From assembly GCA_039566865.1 (NCBI GenBank), contig CM076958.1:11012501-11076500 (forward strand): 64,000 nt of DNA, given 5' to 3'. Positions 54,705 to 64,000 of the stretch are shown here, piece by piece; position 1 is the first letter of the stretch, and each line of letters starts with the position of its first letter. Source of the stretch: Aurelia coerulea (lineage: Eukaryota; Cnidaria; Scyphozoa; Semaeostomeae; Ulmaridae). The notes under the pieces are model-generated. The model did no database searches. It saw only the letters and a program-made list of their open reading frames with translations, and was not told the origin of the DNA. Made by a program: the position numbers and the translations under genes.

Positions 54705-55920
54705 AAATCCTCATTTTCAGGGACCAATTAGATGGCAAATAAGCAAAGAAGACATAAGAAACCAGTGAAGATTTTGCTAAATTTAACATACCTTCATAAA
54801 ACGTATCAGGAAAAAAACTGCTACAAATTTCCCAATCTTTTTGAAGAAATCTACTGTTTAAATAAGACAAGGTTTCGAGGAGTTATGGCGTCTCCAATAG
54901 AAAAAATCGGCTAAAGGTTTGTTTACACCACTGAAAGTCAGGAAATCGACCTCTTAATAAAAGCTCGTTTGAATTCTTTAACATATTGCGCACCATGCAA
55001 ACTTGTGCCATGAAAGCAAAAAGTAGTATCATGATACAAATGATACTGCCACTTTCCAAGCGTACACGTATTTTTCTTCGTTAGAAACTGCTCATAAGAA
55101 ACTCAACTCTCAGTTTCCCAAAAAAATTAAGAAACTCCAGTACTGGGAAAATATATCTTAAGAAACTATCTTTTTTGAGAAAGGGAGTCCTTAACATATG
55201 TTTATTTTATTTTCACTGGTTCCTATTTCATATTACTGGAAGGGTACTTCAGTAAAGCCTAAACATTGGAAAAGCTTGAAAGACTTGGCACAGGTAGTGA
55301 ACATGAAGACTGTTTGTGGAACTTTTAAGAAACTCGTAAGAAACTACGTTTACCAAAAATTTGATCATTTTAAGAAACTTCCAGTACTGGCCGAAATTCT
55401 TAGTTTCTTATGACAAAAAAATACGTGTATTGCCACATGATTTCAAGTGGGTAAAAAACCTTGGTCGATTTTGTCAATTCGCACACAAACCGTGTAGGGG
55501 CATTGAATTTTGAACAATAGAAACTGTGGCGGAAAGAAAAGCGCAAGAACAGTTGAAAATGCAGATTTTGGCGTTTTTGGGTTGTTTTTACAACGATTAC
55601 CTTTGTTACTACTATTGTCTCTCACCCAGAATTTCTATTGCTCAAGATTCAGTGCCTCATCGGTTCGTGTATGACTTGGAGACGCCATGACTCCTCGAAG
55701 TCGAAACCGTGATGAGATATTCAAACGGGCATCTAAACAAGTATATCAAAATATCTGTAGAGTACACTTCTTCAATAAAATTCGGGAAATTTCAAGAAGT
55801 TCTTTGTCCTGGTTGTATTTTACGAAGGTGGGTAAAGTGTAGCAAAATCTTCACGGCTTTCTTTTATTCGTTTATTCGCCGTCTGACTGGTCCGTGAAAA
55901 TGAGGCAAATGATGCCAAAG
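54705..55920. mobile_element. Foldback element with ~200-bp arms and a nested TA element
   Basis: The left arm (54705-54905) and the complement of the right arm (~55674-55920) match in order: CCTCATTTTCA(C/G)GGACCA, GTGAAGATTTTGCTA, ACC(T/A)TCGTAAAA-like words, TTGAAGAA, and GGAGT(C/T)ATGGCGTCTCCAA. Substitutions and small gaps are frequent, so it is older than 47053-50109. Exact ends and target duplication were not resolved. Confidence 0.6.
55065..55427. mobile_element. ACACGTATTTTT element, better-preserved copy
   Basis: Ends CACGTATTTTT and AAAAAATACGTG with TA at 55063-55064 and 55428-55429. It contains five or more AAGAAACT words, two of them in TTAAGAAACT(T)CCAGTACTGG, directly repeated near each end. 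No stop-free coding frame of note beyond 71 codons. Related copy at 48117-48475. Confidence 0.72.
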
Positions 55921-55934
55921 GCAAAGTTCATGGA

Positions 55935-56180
55935 GGTCTTGCATCTTTAAAAAAATTAAAAACATCCTCCCACAATCTCAGTTAAGCAATTTTTATCGTG
56001 CTCTTGTAGAAAGTCACATGCGATATGCAGATGTTATTTGGGGTAGCCTCTCAAATTCAAAAAAAAGGAATCCCTTCAACGTCTTCAAGACAGAGCCGTC
56101 TCCATGATCAAATCGTCCAGGATTAAAGACGAATGGTCAAATAAGTTCCTTCACGCTGAGCAACTTGTCATGTTTGATCG
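55935..56180 (+). mobile_element. LINE reverse transcriptase fragment, left half of a split copy
   Basis: Across a frameshift the product reads NILPQSQLSNFYRALVESHM, RYADVIWGSLSNS and SLQRLQDRAVSMIKSSRIKD, clearly homologous to the thumb region of the LINE at 23180-24171. It stops abruptly at 56180, where a T-run begins that is the poly(A) tail of an opposite-strand LINE. The right half resumes near 58305. Confidence 0.75.
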
Positions 56181-58304
56181 TTTTTTTTTCTTTTTATATA
56201 ATATATTCCAAATAAAATTTACAATACAGATTACGAACTACATTACTTACAAAATTACTCTACAATACTACTAGGACGATCAACCCCAGGGAGCAAAAGG
56301 CTGTGTCTACCCCGAGGCCATTAAATAAAGATAATAAAGGAAAAGAAACTACTTTAACTATGGGACAAAATCGGGTGGCTTATGAAGGGATGGGTAAGTG
56401 GCTACAGAAATTCACTCGAATCGACCAGTTTCATGGATAAAATGTAGCGTTAGCTCAAGAATATGTCTATTTAGTGAAATAGGAAAATCTTTATTGCCAT
56501 ACAATAAAAGTTGTAGTAAAGCTTCATTTGCAAGATTTACATATCCAAGTGGTCGTATTAATGCATAGATTCCAGCGAGGAGGTCTCGTCTTTGTACATC
56601 AAAACAAGGGCAGAGCAACAAGAAGTGTTCCGTATCTTCAATACCATCATTTGTCGGACACATAGGATTTGTGGTATCTTTAAAATTTTGTTTAAATTTA
56701 TGAAAATTTAACTTGCTAAGACCGACTCTAAGTTGAGTTAGATAGGATAGACCTTTTGGGTCATGAATCCCATATACAGGTTTTCCAGGGGGGCGGATTT
56801 TTGATAACATTTTCAATTTGAAAACGGCAACAGATGGTGCCAGCCTAGTTTCAGGTTCAAGTTCATTCCATTCGGACAGACAATGAGGATAAAAAGTAGA
56901 TTTGAACTTTGCAGTTCTTGCCCTTATTTGCCCGATGATGTCAGGTTTGCGAAGAGAGTACTGAAACTGCTAAAGTGGTGGAATTGGATCCCTTGTATAG
57001 TTCGGAGTTAGGTTGTTTACAATTCTATAGAACAAAGTCAGGCGTCTACTCCACCTACGAAGACTTAAAGATTCCCATCCAAGCTCAGCGTACAACTTCT
57101 CTCTAGATGTTCCCTCCATGTACCGGACACGGCTAAAGCGGCAGAATATTGGACGGATTCTAGCTTTTCCATTAAATTAGACAAGGTGAAATTTCCGCTG
57201 AACTCGCATACTTTTGGGGGATCATGGTATATAACATCTCCATAGTCTAAATGGGGTCGGATATAGAGCTTGTATAGCTCGTTAAGGGTGTTCCTAGGTA
57301 GATATCTTGAAAGAAATCTCAACATACCAATACCCTTTCTCGCTTTGGAGATAGCTGCTTTAATATGGGAAGAAAAAGACAATTTTGAGTCTAGAACGAT
57401 TCCTAAATGCTTGTGTTCGACTACTTGCATCACGGGTATGTTATTGAAAAGAATTTCAGGATGATTGGTTTCAGTTTTTCTCTTTGAAAATACTAATTCG
57501 ACTGCTTGCTTTTGTGGATCAGGATTAAAGGACATCCTCCAGTCATGAGCCCATTTACTGATCAACTCTAAGTGATGGTTCATGTCACTGGCAGCTGTAT
57601 TTGAGTCTTGCACGATAGTAAAAAGTGTGGTATCATCAGCAAAAAGTTTAACATTGCACTTCAAGTCTGCTGTTAGATCATTAATGTAGACCAAGAAAAA
57701 TAAAGGGTCCAGAATAGAACCCTGGGGCACTCCTGCTGAAACATCTCCCCAACTCGAGCTCTGTCCATTCAGTACAGTTCTCCGTTTGCGATTTTAAAAA
57801 AAATCTTTGATAAGACTTAGAAGTTGTCCGGAGACACCGCAACGCTTTAATTCATAGATTAGCCCATCATGCCATACCCTGACAAATGCTTTAGAAATAT
57901 CAAGGTACACAGAGCGAACATCAAGAGGAGGATTGCAATCAAACACTGTAAATATTGTGTGTGTTATCGAGATTAGCTGATTAATTGTTGAGTCACCGGG
58001 ACGGAATCCTGATTGATTAGGATTTAGTAATTCAGATGAAACAAGATGAGAATACAGAGAGTCAAAAATGAGTTTTCGAGAATTTTTCCAAAGATTGGAA
58101 GCAGAGAAATTGGACGATAATTCCTTTTTATGTTTTTCTCGTTCTTTTTGTGAACAGGCACAACGTTTGCATGTTTCCATATATAGGGAAATGTACCGCT
58201 TCTCAAACAGTTTATGAATATTATCTTCAAAGGCACAACCAATGCAGAATCACACATTTTCATCATCCTTACAGATATTTCATCCCAGCCATGCGCTTTA
58301 TTAG
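56181..58304 (-). mobile_element. CR1/Jockey-like LINE, 5'-truncated, reverse transcriptase with frameshifts
   Basis: Minus strand. From 58304: KAHGWDEIS, then VVPVHKKNEK...NYRPISLLPIFGKILE (fingers), LNPNQSGFRPGDSTINQL, PQGSILDPLFFLVYINDL, the catalytic KLFADDTTLF box, then the thumb (HKHLGIVLDSKLSFSSHIK) and, after further breaks, a C-terminal part (GIHDPKGLSYLTQLRVGLSK) with a CCHC-like stretch CPTNDGIEDTEHFLLLCPCF at ~56690-56590. The reading frame breaks at several points, so it is dead. The 3' untranslated tail spans ~56411-56200 and ends at the T-run 56181-56190. It would have copied its RNA into DNA at a nicked target. Confidence 0.85.
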
Positions 58305-58785
58305 CTTATTTATTTCCTACCTTGCGCCAATTCAAAAAACAACTAAAAACACACTTGATGAGCTGAAAGCCAATAAAACACGACACCCTGGAAGATCAGC
58401 AATGCCATTTTAAAGGACGGGTCCGGGGTTGGTGTGATTGATGGCGGGATGCGGGATGGAGCTGCTGTGGGTGATGTGTGGTGCTTTTTTCTGCTGTTTT
58501 CGCCTTCTCCTTGTGGGGTTGCGTATTCGGATGGGCGTTGCTTATTTGGGTGCATGATTTCGCGGGGAGAGGACTGGCAGTGGGGGGGGGGGGATGTGTC
58601 ATGCGTCATTCGTGGCGGTTTTTTTCTTGTGTTTTGTCGTCGGTCGTACCGGCTCCGGACTTGTCCTTCTAAGTCTTTTTCATATGTATATGATGTTAAT
58701 TTTGTAAAACTTTTATTTATGTAGTATTAGAGCTGAAGGGATTTCGTGTATAAATAATTTAAAATGAAATGAAAATGAAAAAGGC
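58305..58785 (+). mobile_element. LINE 3' end, right half of the split copy
   Basis: FPTLRQFKKQLKTHLMS then a stop corresponds to the very end of the frame of the LINE at 23180-24171 (SLYQFKRKLKTHLKS), and the following AACACGACACCCTGGAAGATC matches its 3' untranslated region. A G-run lies at 58580-58592. The tail ends AATGAAATGAAAATGAAAAA near 58785. About 75 codons expected between the halves are missing. Confidence 0.7.
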
Positions 58786-58847
58786 TTTGGAGGTTTTCAG
58801 CCATGGGCCACGGGCAAAAATTAGCAAAAACATTTGATTCCTATCTT

Positions 58848-59000
58848 TTTCTTTTTTTATATTCCATCTAAAATTTGTATGACACATTACCAATTACACA
58901 AATTAAACTACTCTACAATACTACGCAGACGATACCAAGAGGAGAAAAATACTATGACAACCCGGAGGCCATTTAAATTAAAAAATTGAAAATTATATTT
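58848..59000 (-). mobile_element. LINE 3' tail fragment
   Basis: The complement carries ATTTAAATGGCCTCCGGGTT, TCTCCTCTTGGTATCGTC and GTAGTATTGTAGAGTAGTTT, the same order as in the 3' untranslated region of the LINE at 56181-58304. No coding part. Confidence 0.6.
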
Positions 59001-59107
59001 ATATAAACTAGACAAAACTATTACAAAAAATAAAAGAAACAAAAGGATACAACTAAATAAAAACTAATGAACAATTACAAAAGCTACAAATAAAAGATTG
59101 AATACTT

Positions 59108-59515
59108 AATACATACTAGAATCCGTTTCACATTGGATGTCAGGCCAGAATAGGTGCATGGTGATTAACAACAGAGACTCCAGACAAGAGAACACAAGCA
59201 ACAACAATTGAGACCGCCACTGCTCCCATCCAGAATCCCCACTGCACGATACACTGCGCCCATGCATGTCAGGTAGGGGTTTTTCAATCTTCATGTTAGC
59301 CACACATGAAGATTCCTATCTCCATGTTGGCTACACAACAAGGATCAAGAACCTTGAACCTACAGCACAGGCGCCATGTTTTTGAGTGGTGGAGACCCTG
59401 GATGGGGGAACAGTAGCGGCGGCAGTTGTTGTCGGTGGTGTTCTCTCGGCCGGGGTACCTGCTGTTCAGCATTATCGCCTGTGCTAGCCTGACCTTCAGT
59501 GTGAAACAGATCCTA
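59108..59515. repeat. Inverted-repeat block next to a LINE tail
   Basis: CCGTTTCACATTGGATGTC near 59119 is answered by GCCTGACCTTCAGTGTGAAAC near 59480 in the opposite sense. An inner imperfect hairpin, TGAAGATTC..., is present around 59285-59325. The same word lies just left of the LINE tails at 40598 and, inverted, 7038. Confidence 0.45.
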
Positions 59516-59900
59516 CTATATGTCCGTATTTAATAGTTTATATGCATCGGCTTAGGGGGAGGTAAAATTTGGGGGGGGGCTGCCCGATAAAAAATCCATT
59601 GTTTGAGAAAGTTTTGCCCGTTAAGGCGGATTTCTGCCCGATTATGGCTGATTTTTGCAAATTTTTTCTGACGTTGGGGGAGCTGCAGCCCCCCCAGCCC
59701 CCCTGTCTCCTACGCCTGTGTTTATATGTAGCTCTTTGCAATTGTAAATATGATAGTATTTAGCTGTATGATGTTTTTTTTATGGAATGGCCAGGGAGTT
59801 GTAAATGTCTTTGCTCCCCCTGACATCGTCCTCGTAGTGTTGTACAGTAGCTCATATGTAGTGTCTTAGGTACCTTCTTTATGTAAACGTTTTAATTGAA
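59516..59900 (+). mobile_element. LINE 3' tail fragment carrying a hAT-like insertion
   Basis: Sequence on both sides of 59545-59720 belongs to the LINE tail family: ATCGTCCTCGTAGTGTTGTA, CAGTAGCTCATATGTAGTG and TTAGGTACC, then an A-rich end GAATGAAAAAAAGAAAAAG near 59915. The same layout occurs at 40590-40852. Confidence 0.6.
59545..59720. mobile_element. 176-bp hAT-like element, 8-bp target duplication
   Basis: Starts CATCGGCTTAGGGGGAGG, ends with the complement of CACAGGCGTAGGAGACAGGG. TTTATATG is duplicated exactly at 59537-59544 and 59721-59728. G-rich subterminal tracts. The eight-base duplication supports hAT. Confidence 0.8.
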
Positions 59901-60012
59901 TGAAAAAAAGAAAAAGGGATCAGTTTGAAGGAATTTAGTGATGAAAAGAAGGTGCTTAAAATAATCAACAAACCAAAATCATATGTTGGTTACGTTCATG
60001 GGTGTCTGTGGC

Positions 60013-60097
60013 TAGACTTGCCCCAAGTCTATTTCGTCAAAAAAATACTTTCCGGTAGATTTACTAAAGTTGACAAAACAGACTTGGGGCAAGTCTA
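60013..60097. mobile_element. GACTTG hairpin element, 85 bp, 9-bp target duplication
   Basis: Ends TAGACTTGCCCCAAGTC and complement; inner stem ATTTCGTCAA-type against TTGACAAAA, partly imperfect. GTCTGTGGC is duplicated exactly at 60004-60012 and 60098-60106. Closest relative of the single end at 7260. Confidence 0.88.
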
Positions 60098-60235
60098 GTC
60101 TGTGGCAGGACCTAATTCTATTTTCTAGCGAAATCATCTTTATTTGCCTTGCAACTTCTTCCTGAAGGTAATCCATGCATCTATCAATGCTATACCTGGT
60201 ATGGTGCACATAAAAAACTGTCCATTTTTTACTGC

Positions 60236-60560
60236 GCACGATAAACCGTACACTGAACCGATTTTGAAGATTTATGACCTAATCTTTGCTAAAATCCAGA
60301 ATTAGATTCTAGGATATTTTGTAGAAATTTTAGTCTGCTTTAGCTATAAGTGAGTTTCTTAAAATTTTCGGTCTCGAAAACACTAAGCATGATGAAAAAC
60401 GTTGATCAAATGTTCTACAGATTCAACACAAATGGACAAAGATAAAACTTTTTTGCTGATTTGGGGATTTAGAAATTGATTAGTTATAATTTGCTGCACG
60501 AACATTAGTTTAACCTTGGGAGAAATGTGACAGCACTTTTAATGATACAAAGCAATGTCT
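60236..60560. repeat. Decayed half of the 37719-38602 foldback family
   Basis: GCACGATAAACCGTACA, CCGATTTTGAAGATTTATGA, GAGTTTCTTAAAATTTTCG and GGACAAAGATAAAACTTTTT follow the left arm of 37719-38602 with many changes and no intact tip. Confidence 0.6.
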
Positions 60561-61289
60561 TTCATTTTATAATTTCACTATTGTGGTTGATAAAAAGAGG
60601 ATAGTTCTTTTAGCACACCTAGCACTGTGTATTCATAGCATAAGAAAGACTTATCAAGGACAATAGGCAACACAAAGATGAAAGCGATGAAACTATGATT
60701 CACTATGAAACTGCGATACTCACACGTGTCAAGTAAGGTACTGCTATCATTCTTTCAACTTGCTCAACCAACATGGCTCTCTGTAATTTGTTGTATTTCA
60801 TGTGCCCAGTAACTTTTCTCACTTTTCTATGCTTTCTACGAGAAAGAATAAGACTTTGAATATCATCAACAGGCTGGATCTAGAGTGTGGTCGGATTTCT
60901 AAGGATGTACTCATTTGCCAAGATCCTATAGCTAGATCACTGAAAGATTAATGAATAATTTTGACTATAAACATTATTTGTATGCAAATTTTTCTTAAAA
61001 TGAATATGATAAATCGGTCCTAACACTAACAGGGCAGAAAACTGAAAACTTCTACTGTGAAATAAATGAATACGAGGGGCAAATCACTCCAAAATAGTGT
61101 ACGAGATTTTCTTGGCATTTTAAAATTCTCTCAGATTTTTCAAAATAAGATCTTTTAAGATTTCTATGACTTCTTGGAACGTGTGTAAGATTTTCAAAGA
61201 TTTTGCTATTTTGCAACATTTTTAAACCTATTCGTACTGGGGGGGGGCGTTTTTCACCCCCCCCCCCACTGTGATCCAGATTTCCGTTT
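60561..61289. other. No recognised gene
   Basis: AT-rich; at 61241-61271 GGGGGGGGGCGTTTTTCACC runs into a C-run of 14, like the subterminal motif of the 1062-1914 element, but without TTAA-flanked ends. Confidence 0.3.
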
Positions 61290-62570
61290 TAGTGTAATTA
61301 ATGCCAAAAAATGAAAATTTCAGAATTGTACAAAAGTAATTTTTCTATTAGCCGTAGACCGTAGCCTGAGGTATATCAAGACCATATCAAGACGCAAAAA
61401 AAATTTTAAATCGGACAATTTAGTGCTGAGAAAATATCATTTATAGTTAGACCTAAAAAGTGTACTGCAGGTTTCTTTTGTAGCACAGCAAGGCCACAAA
61501 ATAGCACTAACTTTCGAATTCAAATTTCTTGGCTTGCACTCACTCGATTTTCATGATCTTTGTTTCGTTTGACAGATTGAACCCTGCAGAATATGTAGTG
61601 AAAAAGGTCGATTGAAAATTTTATCTTGGGATGTGCAAATTTTTCAAATCCATAATGGTAACCAATCGTTCATAAAAACTAAAACTGAATCACGAAATGC
61701 TCTTTTGGGAACATTTTTGCAAAAGGGCTAAGTAGAATAAGCTTTCAACTAATGTTGGCAAATTTTTCACGAAGGCCAGTGAAGAAGTCTTGTTTAGCAA
61801 ATTCTGTCTGTATTTGCCACTATACTATAGACTGAACCAGATGTTCAATGAAACAAATATTTCCCTCTTATAGTCAAAAAGAGGTTAGAGATCAACTCCC
61901 TAATCATATTATAGATATCTATTTTGGTGTTTGTTCTGTTTTTCGATGTTACTAGGCGCAGTGTGGCGGACACTTTGCCAAATATTGGGGGGGGGGGGCG
62001 AAGCTATTGTTTCAGTTAAAAAGCATTGTTTATTTATATTGTCTTCGAACAAAAGGCCTTTGTTCTAACCAACATTGGGGGCGATCGCACCCCCTGGCTT
62101 AAACTTGATTCTGCAATAGACTTTCCGAGAATTCTGAAACATAGATTTTTTGTTTTTAATGTTGAAGAATCGCTTTGTGATTCAGTTTTAGTTTTTTTGA
62201 CGTTTAGTTACCACTATGAGTTTGCAAAATTTCCACATCCCAAGATAAAATTTTCAATCCACTTTTTCACTACATACTCTGCAAGGTTTAATCTGTTGGA
62301 AAAAACAAAGATCATGAAAATCGGGTGAGTGCAAGCCAAGAAATTTGAATTTGAAACTTAGTCTTATTTTGTGGCCTTGCTGTGCTTAGAAAGAAGCCTG
62401 AGGTACACTTTTTAGGCCTAACTTGAAATAATGTTTTCTCAGAACTATATATTGTCCGATTTGAAAGTTTTTTGGGTTTTGACATTCCTCATGCTATGGT
62501 GAACAATAGAAAAATCAGTTTGGTACAATTCTGATACTTTTATTTTTCACATTAATTACATGCCCTGGAA
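61290..62570. mobile_element. Foldback element, ~350-bp diverged arms
   Basis: The left arm (61290-61655) and right arm (62215-62570) pair in order: GTAATTAATG, GAATTGTAC, TTTTTCTATT, GAGGTA..TC, AAATCGGACAAT, CAGCAAGGCCACAAAAT, CTTGGCTTGCACTCAC..GATTTTCATGATCTTTG and TTTTATCTTGGGATGTG. The loop contains a further G-run block (61988-62100) with GGGGGGGGGGGGCGAAGC and GGGGGCGATCGCACCCCC. Outer ends were not resolved. Confidence 0.65.
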
Positions 62571-62834
62571 CAAGATAAGGCTCAAATCCTTACTGGTTGT
62601 CAGAGCATGCGGAAATCATCCAATTTCATGCTTGTCAGCCAATGAGATCACCGCTTTCTAGCCCCTCGAGACAAAATCGCTCGTTTGAGGTAAATTTTCT
62701 AGTACCCTCACTAAAACTGAAATGGATGCTAAAATACTTCAGTTATTTGCAATTTTTTTTAATAAATAAGTTGTGGGGATGTCCGTCCAGAGTTGTTTAC
62801 ATGTTTAGGCACATAGCTTGTTTGGGGCCGGAGC

Positions 62835-64000
62835 TGCGTTCATTTTCCGGTCGAAGAATATTGTCCTTCGTTGAAATATCTATAGAAATCGCTACAAATG
62901 AGATATACAGATACGAATTTCAGCAATTATGCATACTGACCTCAGCAATAACCCAAACTCCTTTACTGCTATCATATCTCAAAATTGGAGGCAATTTCTA
63001 ATGATTTCTGGTAGAGATATCATTTGGGCCTAAGCTTGTCCTCGCTTAAAACTCATTTCATTGCACTTAAAAAGTAATGGTAACATTCTAGAGCTGAATA
63101 ATGCACTTACCCATGACTCAGGCACCAGTTTGACTTCGTTTGCCTTTTTTACATTAGCAAATTTTTATAAGAAACGACCAGTTGTGGGTGAATTGCAAAA
63201 ACTTTCCTCGGTCCATATTTTTATCTGCACAGTCTATCCGCTTCAAACAACAAACAGTGAACTTTGACATTGTATCATAAAAGTCTTGCATCACAGAACA
63301 CTTCTTTTGAACGATTCCATGCGCTTTAGCGAGGCACTCGTGAATTGTATTCACGCATTTCGTTCTTTTCGTTCTTATTTTAATCAATGCAAAACATAAA
63401 AAGAACAAAACATTGTTTTGGGTTCGCTAAAAAAGATACCCGGTTTTGCACTTTTGTTTGTTTGCATTGACTGATTGAACCAAATGCGTGAAAACAATTC
63501 ACGAGTGCCTCGATAAGGCGCATGGAATCGTTCTATAGGAATGTTTTGTGATGCAAGACTTTTATGATACAAAGTTCACTGTTTGTTGTTTGAAGCGGAT
63601 AGACTGTGCAGATAAAAATATGGACCGAGGAAAGTTTTTGCAATTCACCCACAACTGGTCATTTCTTATAAAAATTTGCTAATGTAAAAAGGCAAACGAA
63701 GTCAAACTGGTGCCTGAGTCATGGGTAAGTGCATTATTCAGCTCTAGAATTTTACCATTACTTTTTAAGTGCAATGGAATGAGTTTTAAGCGAGGACAAG
63801 CTTAGGCCCAAATGATATCTCTACCAGAAATCATTAGAAATTGCCTCCAATTTTGAGATATGATAGCAGTAAAGGAGTTTGGGTTATTGCTGAGGTCAGT
63901 ATGCATAATTGCTGAAATTCTTATCTGTATATCTCATTTGTAGCGATTTCTATAGATATTTCAACGAAGGACAATATTCTTCAACCGGAAAATGAACGCA
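62835..64000. mobile_element. Large foldback element running off the window end
   Basis: The left arm from at least 62835 to ~63365 pairs closely with the right arm ~63485 to 64000 (for example TGCGTTCATTTTCCGGT, GAGATATCATTTGGGCCTAA, AACTGGTGCCTGAGTCATGG-type words and complements), at well over nine in ten positions. The loop is ~120 bp. The right end is cut by the window, so true ends and target duplication are unknown. Mirror-image open frames over the arms are not genes. Confidence 0.85.

Noticed and set aside
1..64000. CRISPR arrays, rRNA or tRNA genes, bacterial operons
   Set aside because: No regularly spaced direct repeats, no tRNA-like cloverleaf or conserved rRNA words recognised, and gene structure is eukaryotic with GT-AG introns.

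Overview
The window reads as nuclear DNA of an invertebrate animal, most likely a cnidarian and perhaps an anthozoan. This is an inference from a low-GC, intron-rich layout, a BAHD1-type chromatin gene, an intronless immunoglobulin cell-surface gene, CR1/L2-like LINEs, a BEL/Pao retroelement and very dense short inverted-repeat transposons. No operon, bacterial signal, rRNA, tRNA or CRISPR array was seen. About a tenth of the window is credible host coding sequence; most of what can be recognised in the rest is transposon-derived.

Left part (1-14 kb). A minus-strand BAHD1-like gene begins near 11.27 kb. A long first coding exon (11274-9328) is followed by small exons at 7.9, 7.8 and 6.35-6.20 kb, the last opening a BAH domain. 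The remaining exons are not visible. The next 6.1 kb holds a 4 kb hAT element with an exact 8-bp target duplication (2046-6088), itself carrying a nested foldback element (3217-3816), plus a piggyBac-like element (1062-1914) and a mariner-like foldback (500-1046).

Middle (14-36 kb). A plus-strand gene of at least five exons (17822-21569) encodes an unrecognised lysine-rich, probably nuclear protein with one in-frame TAA. Two 1.07 kb foldback copies whose ends read as splice donors lie just upstream of it and inside its first visible intron. A 5'-truncated LINE follows at 23.2-24.2 kb. A 259-bp tandem duplication (26666-27183) looks like a duplicated coding exon, because almost all differences between its copies are silent. 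A 634-residue Ig-domain membrane protein lies at 33258-35162 in one exon.

Right part (36-64 kb). Two foldback elements sit 7 bp apart (37074-38602), followed by a BEL/Pao integrase fragment with an odd 57-bp direct repeat (42119-43608). A set of nested palindromes spans 45.2-46.8 kb. A 3,057-bp foldback with ~1 kb near-identical arms and a 9-bp target duplication occupies 47053-50109. Several smaller elements lie at 51-55 kb, a LINE inserted in another LINE at 56-58.8 kb, and two large foldbacks at 61.3-62.6 kb and 62.8 kb to the window end.

The best candidate for something undescribed is a family of tiny palindromic elements (73-144 bp) at 12245, 45658, 46664 and 60013, with a single end at 7260. 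All four complete copies have exact 9-bp target duplications. All share an end, T(G/A)GACTTGC(C/T)CCAAGTC or one base shorter, that is itself an inverted repeat, while their interiors are largely unrelated.
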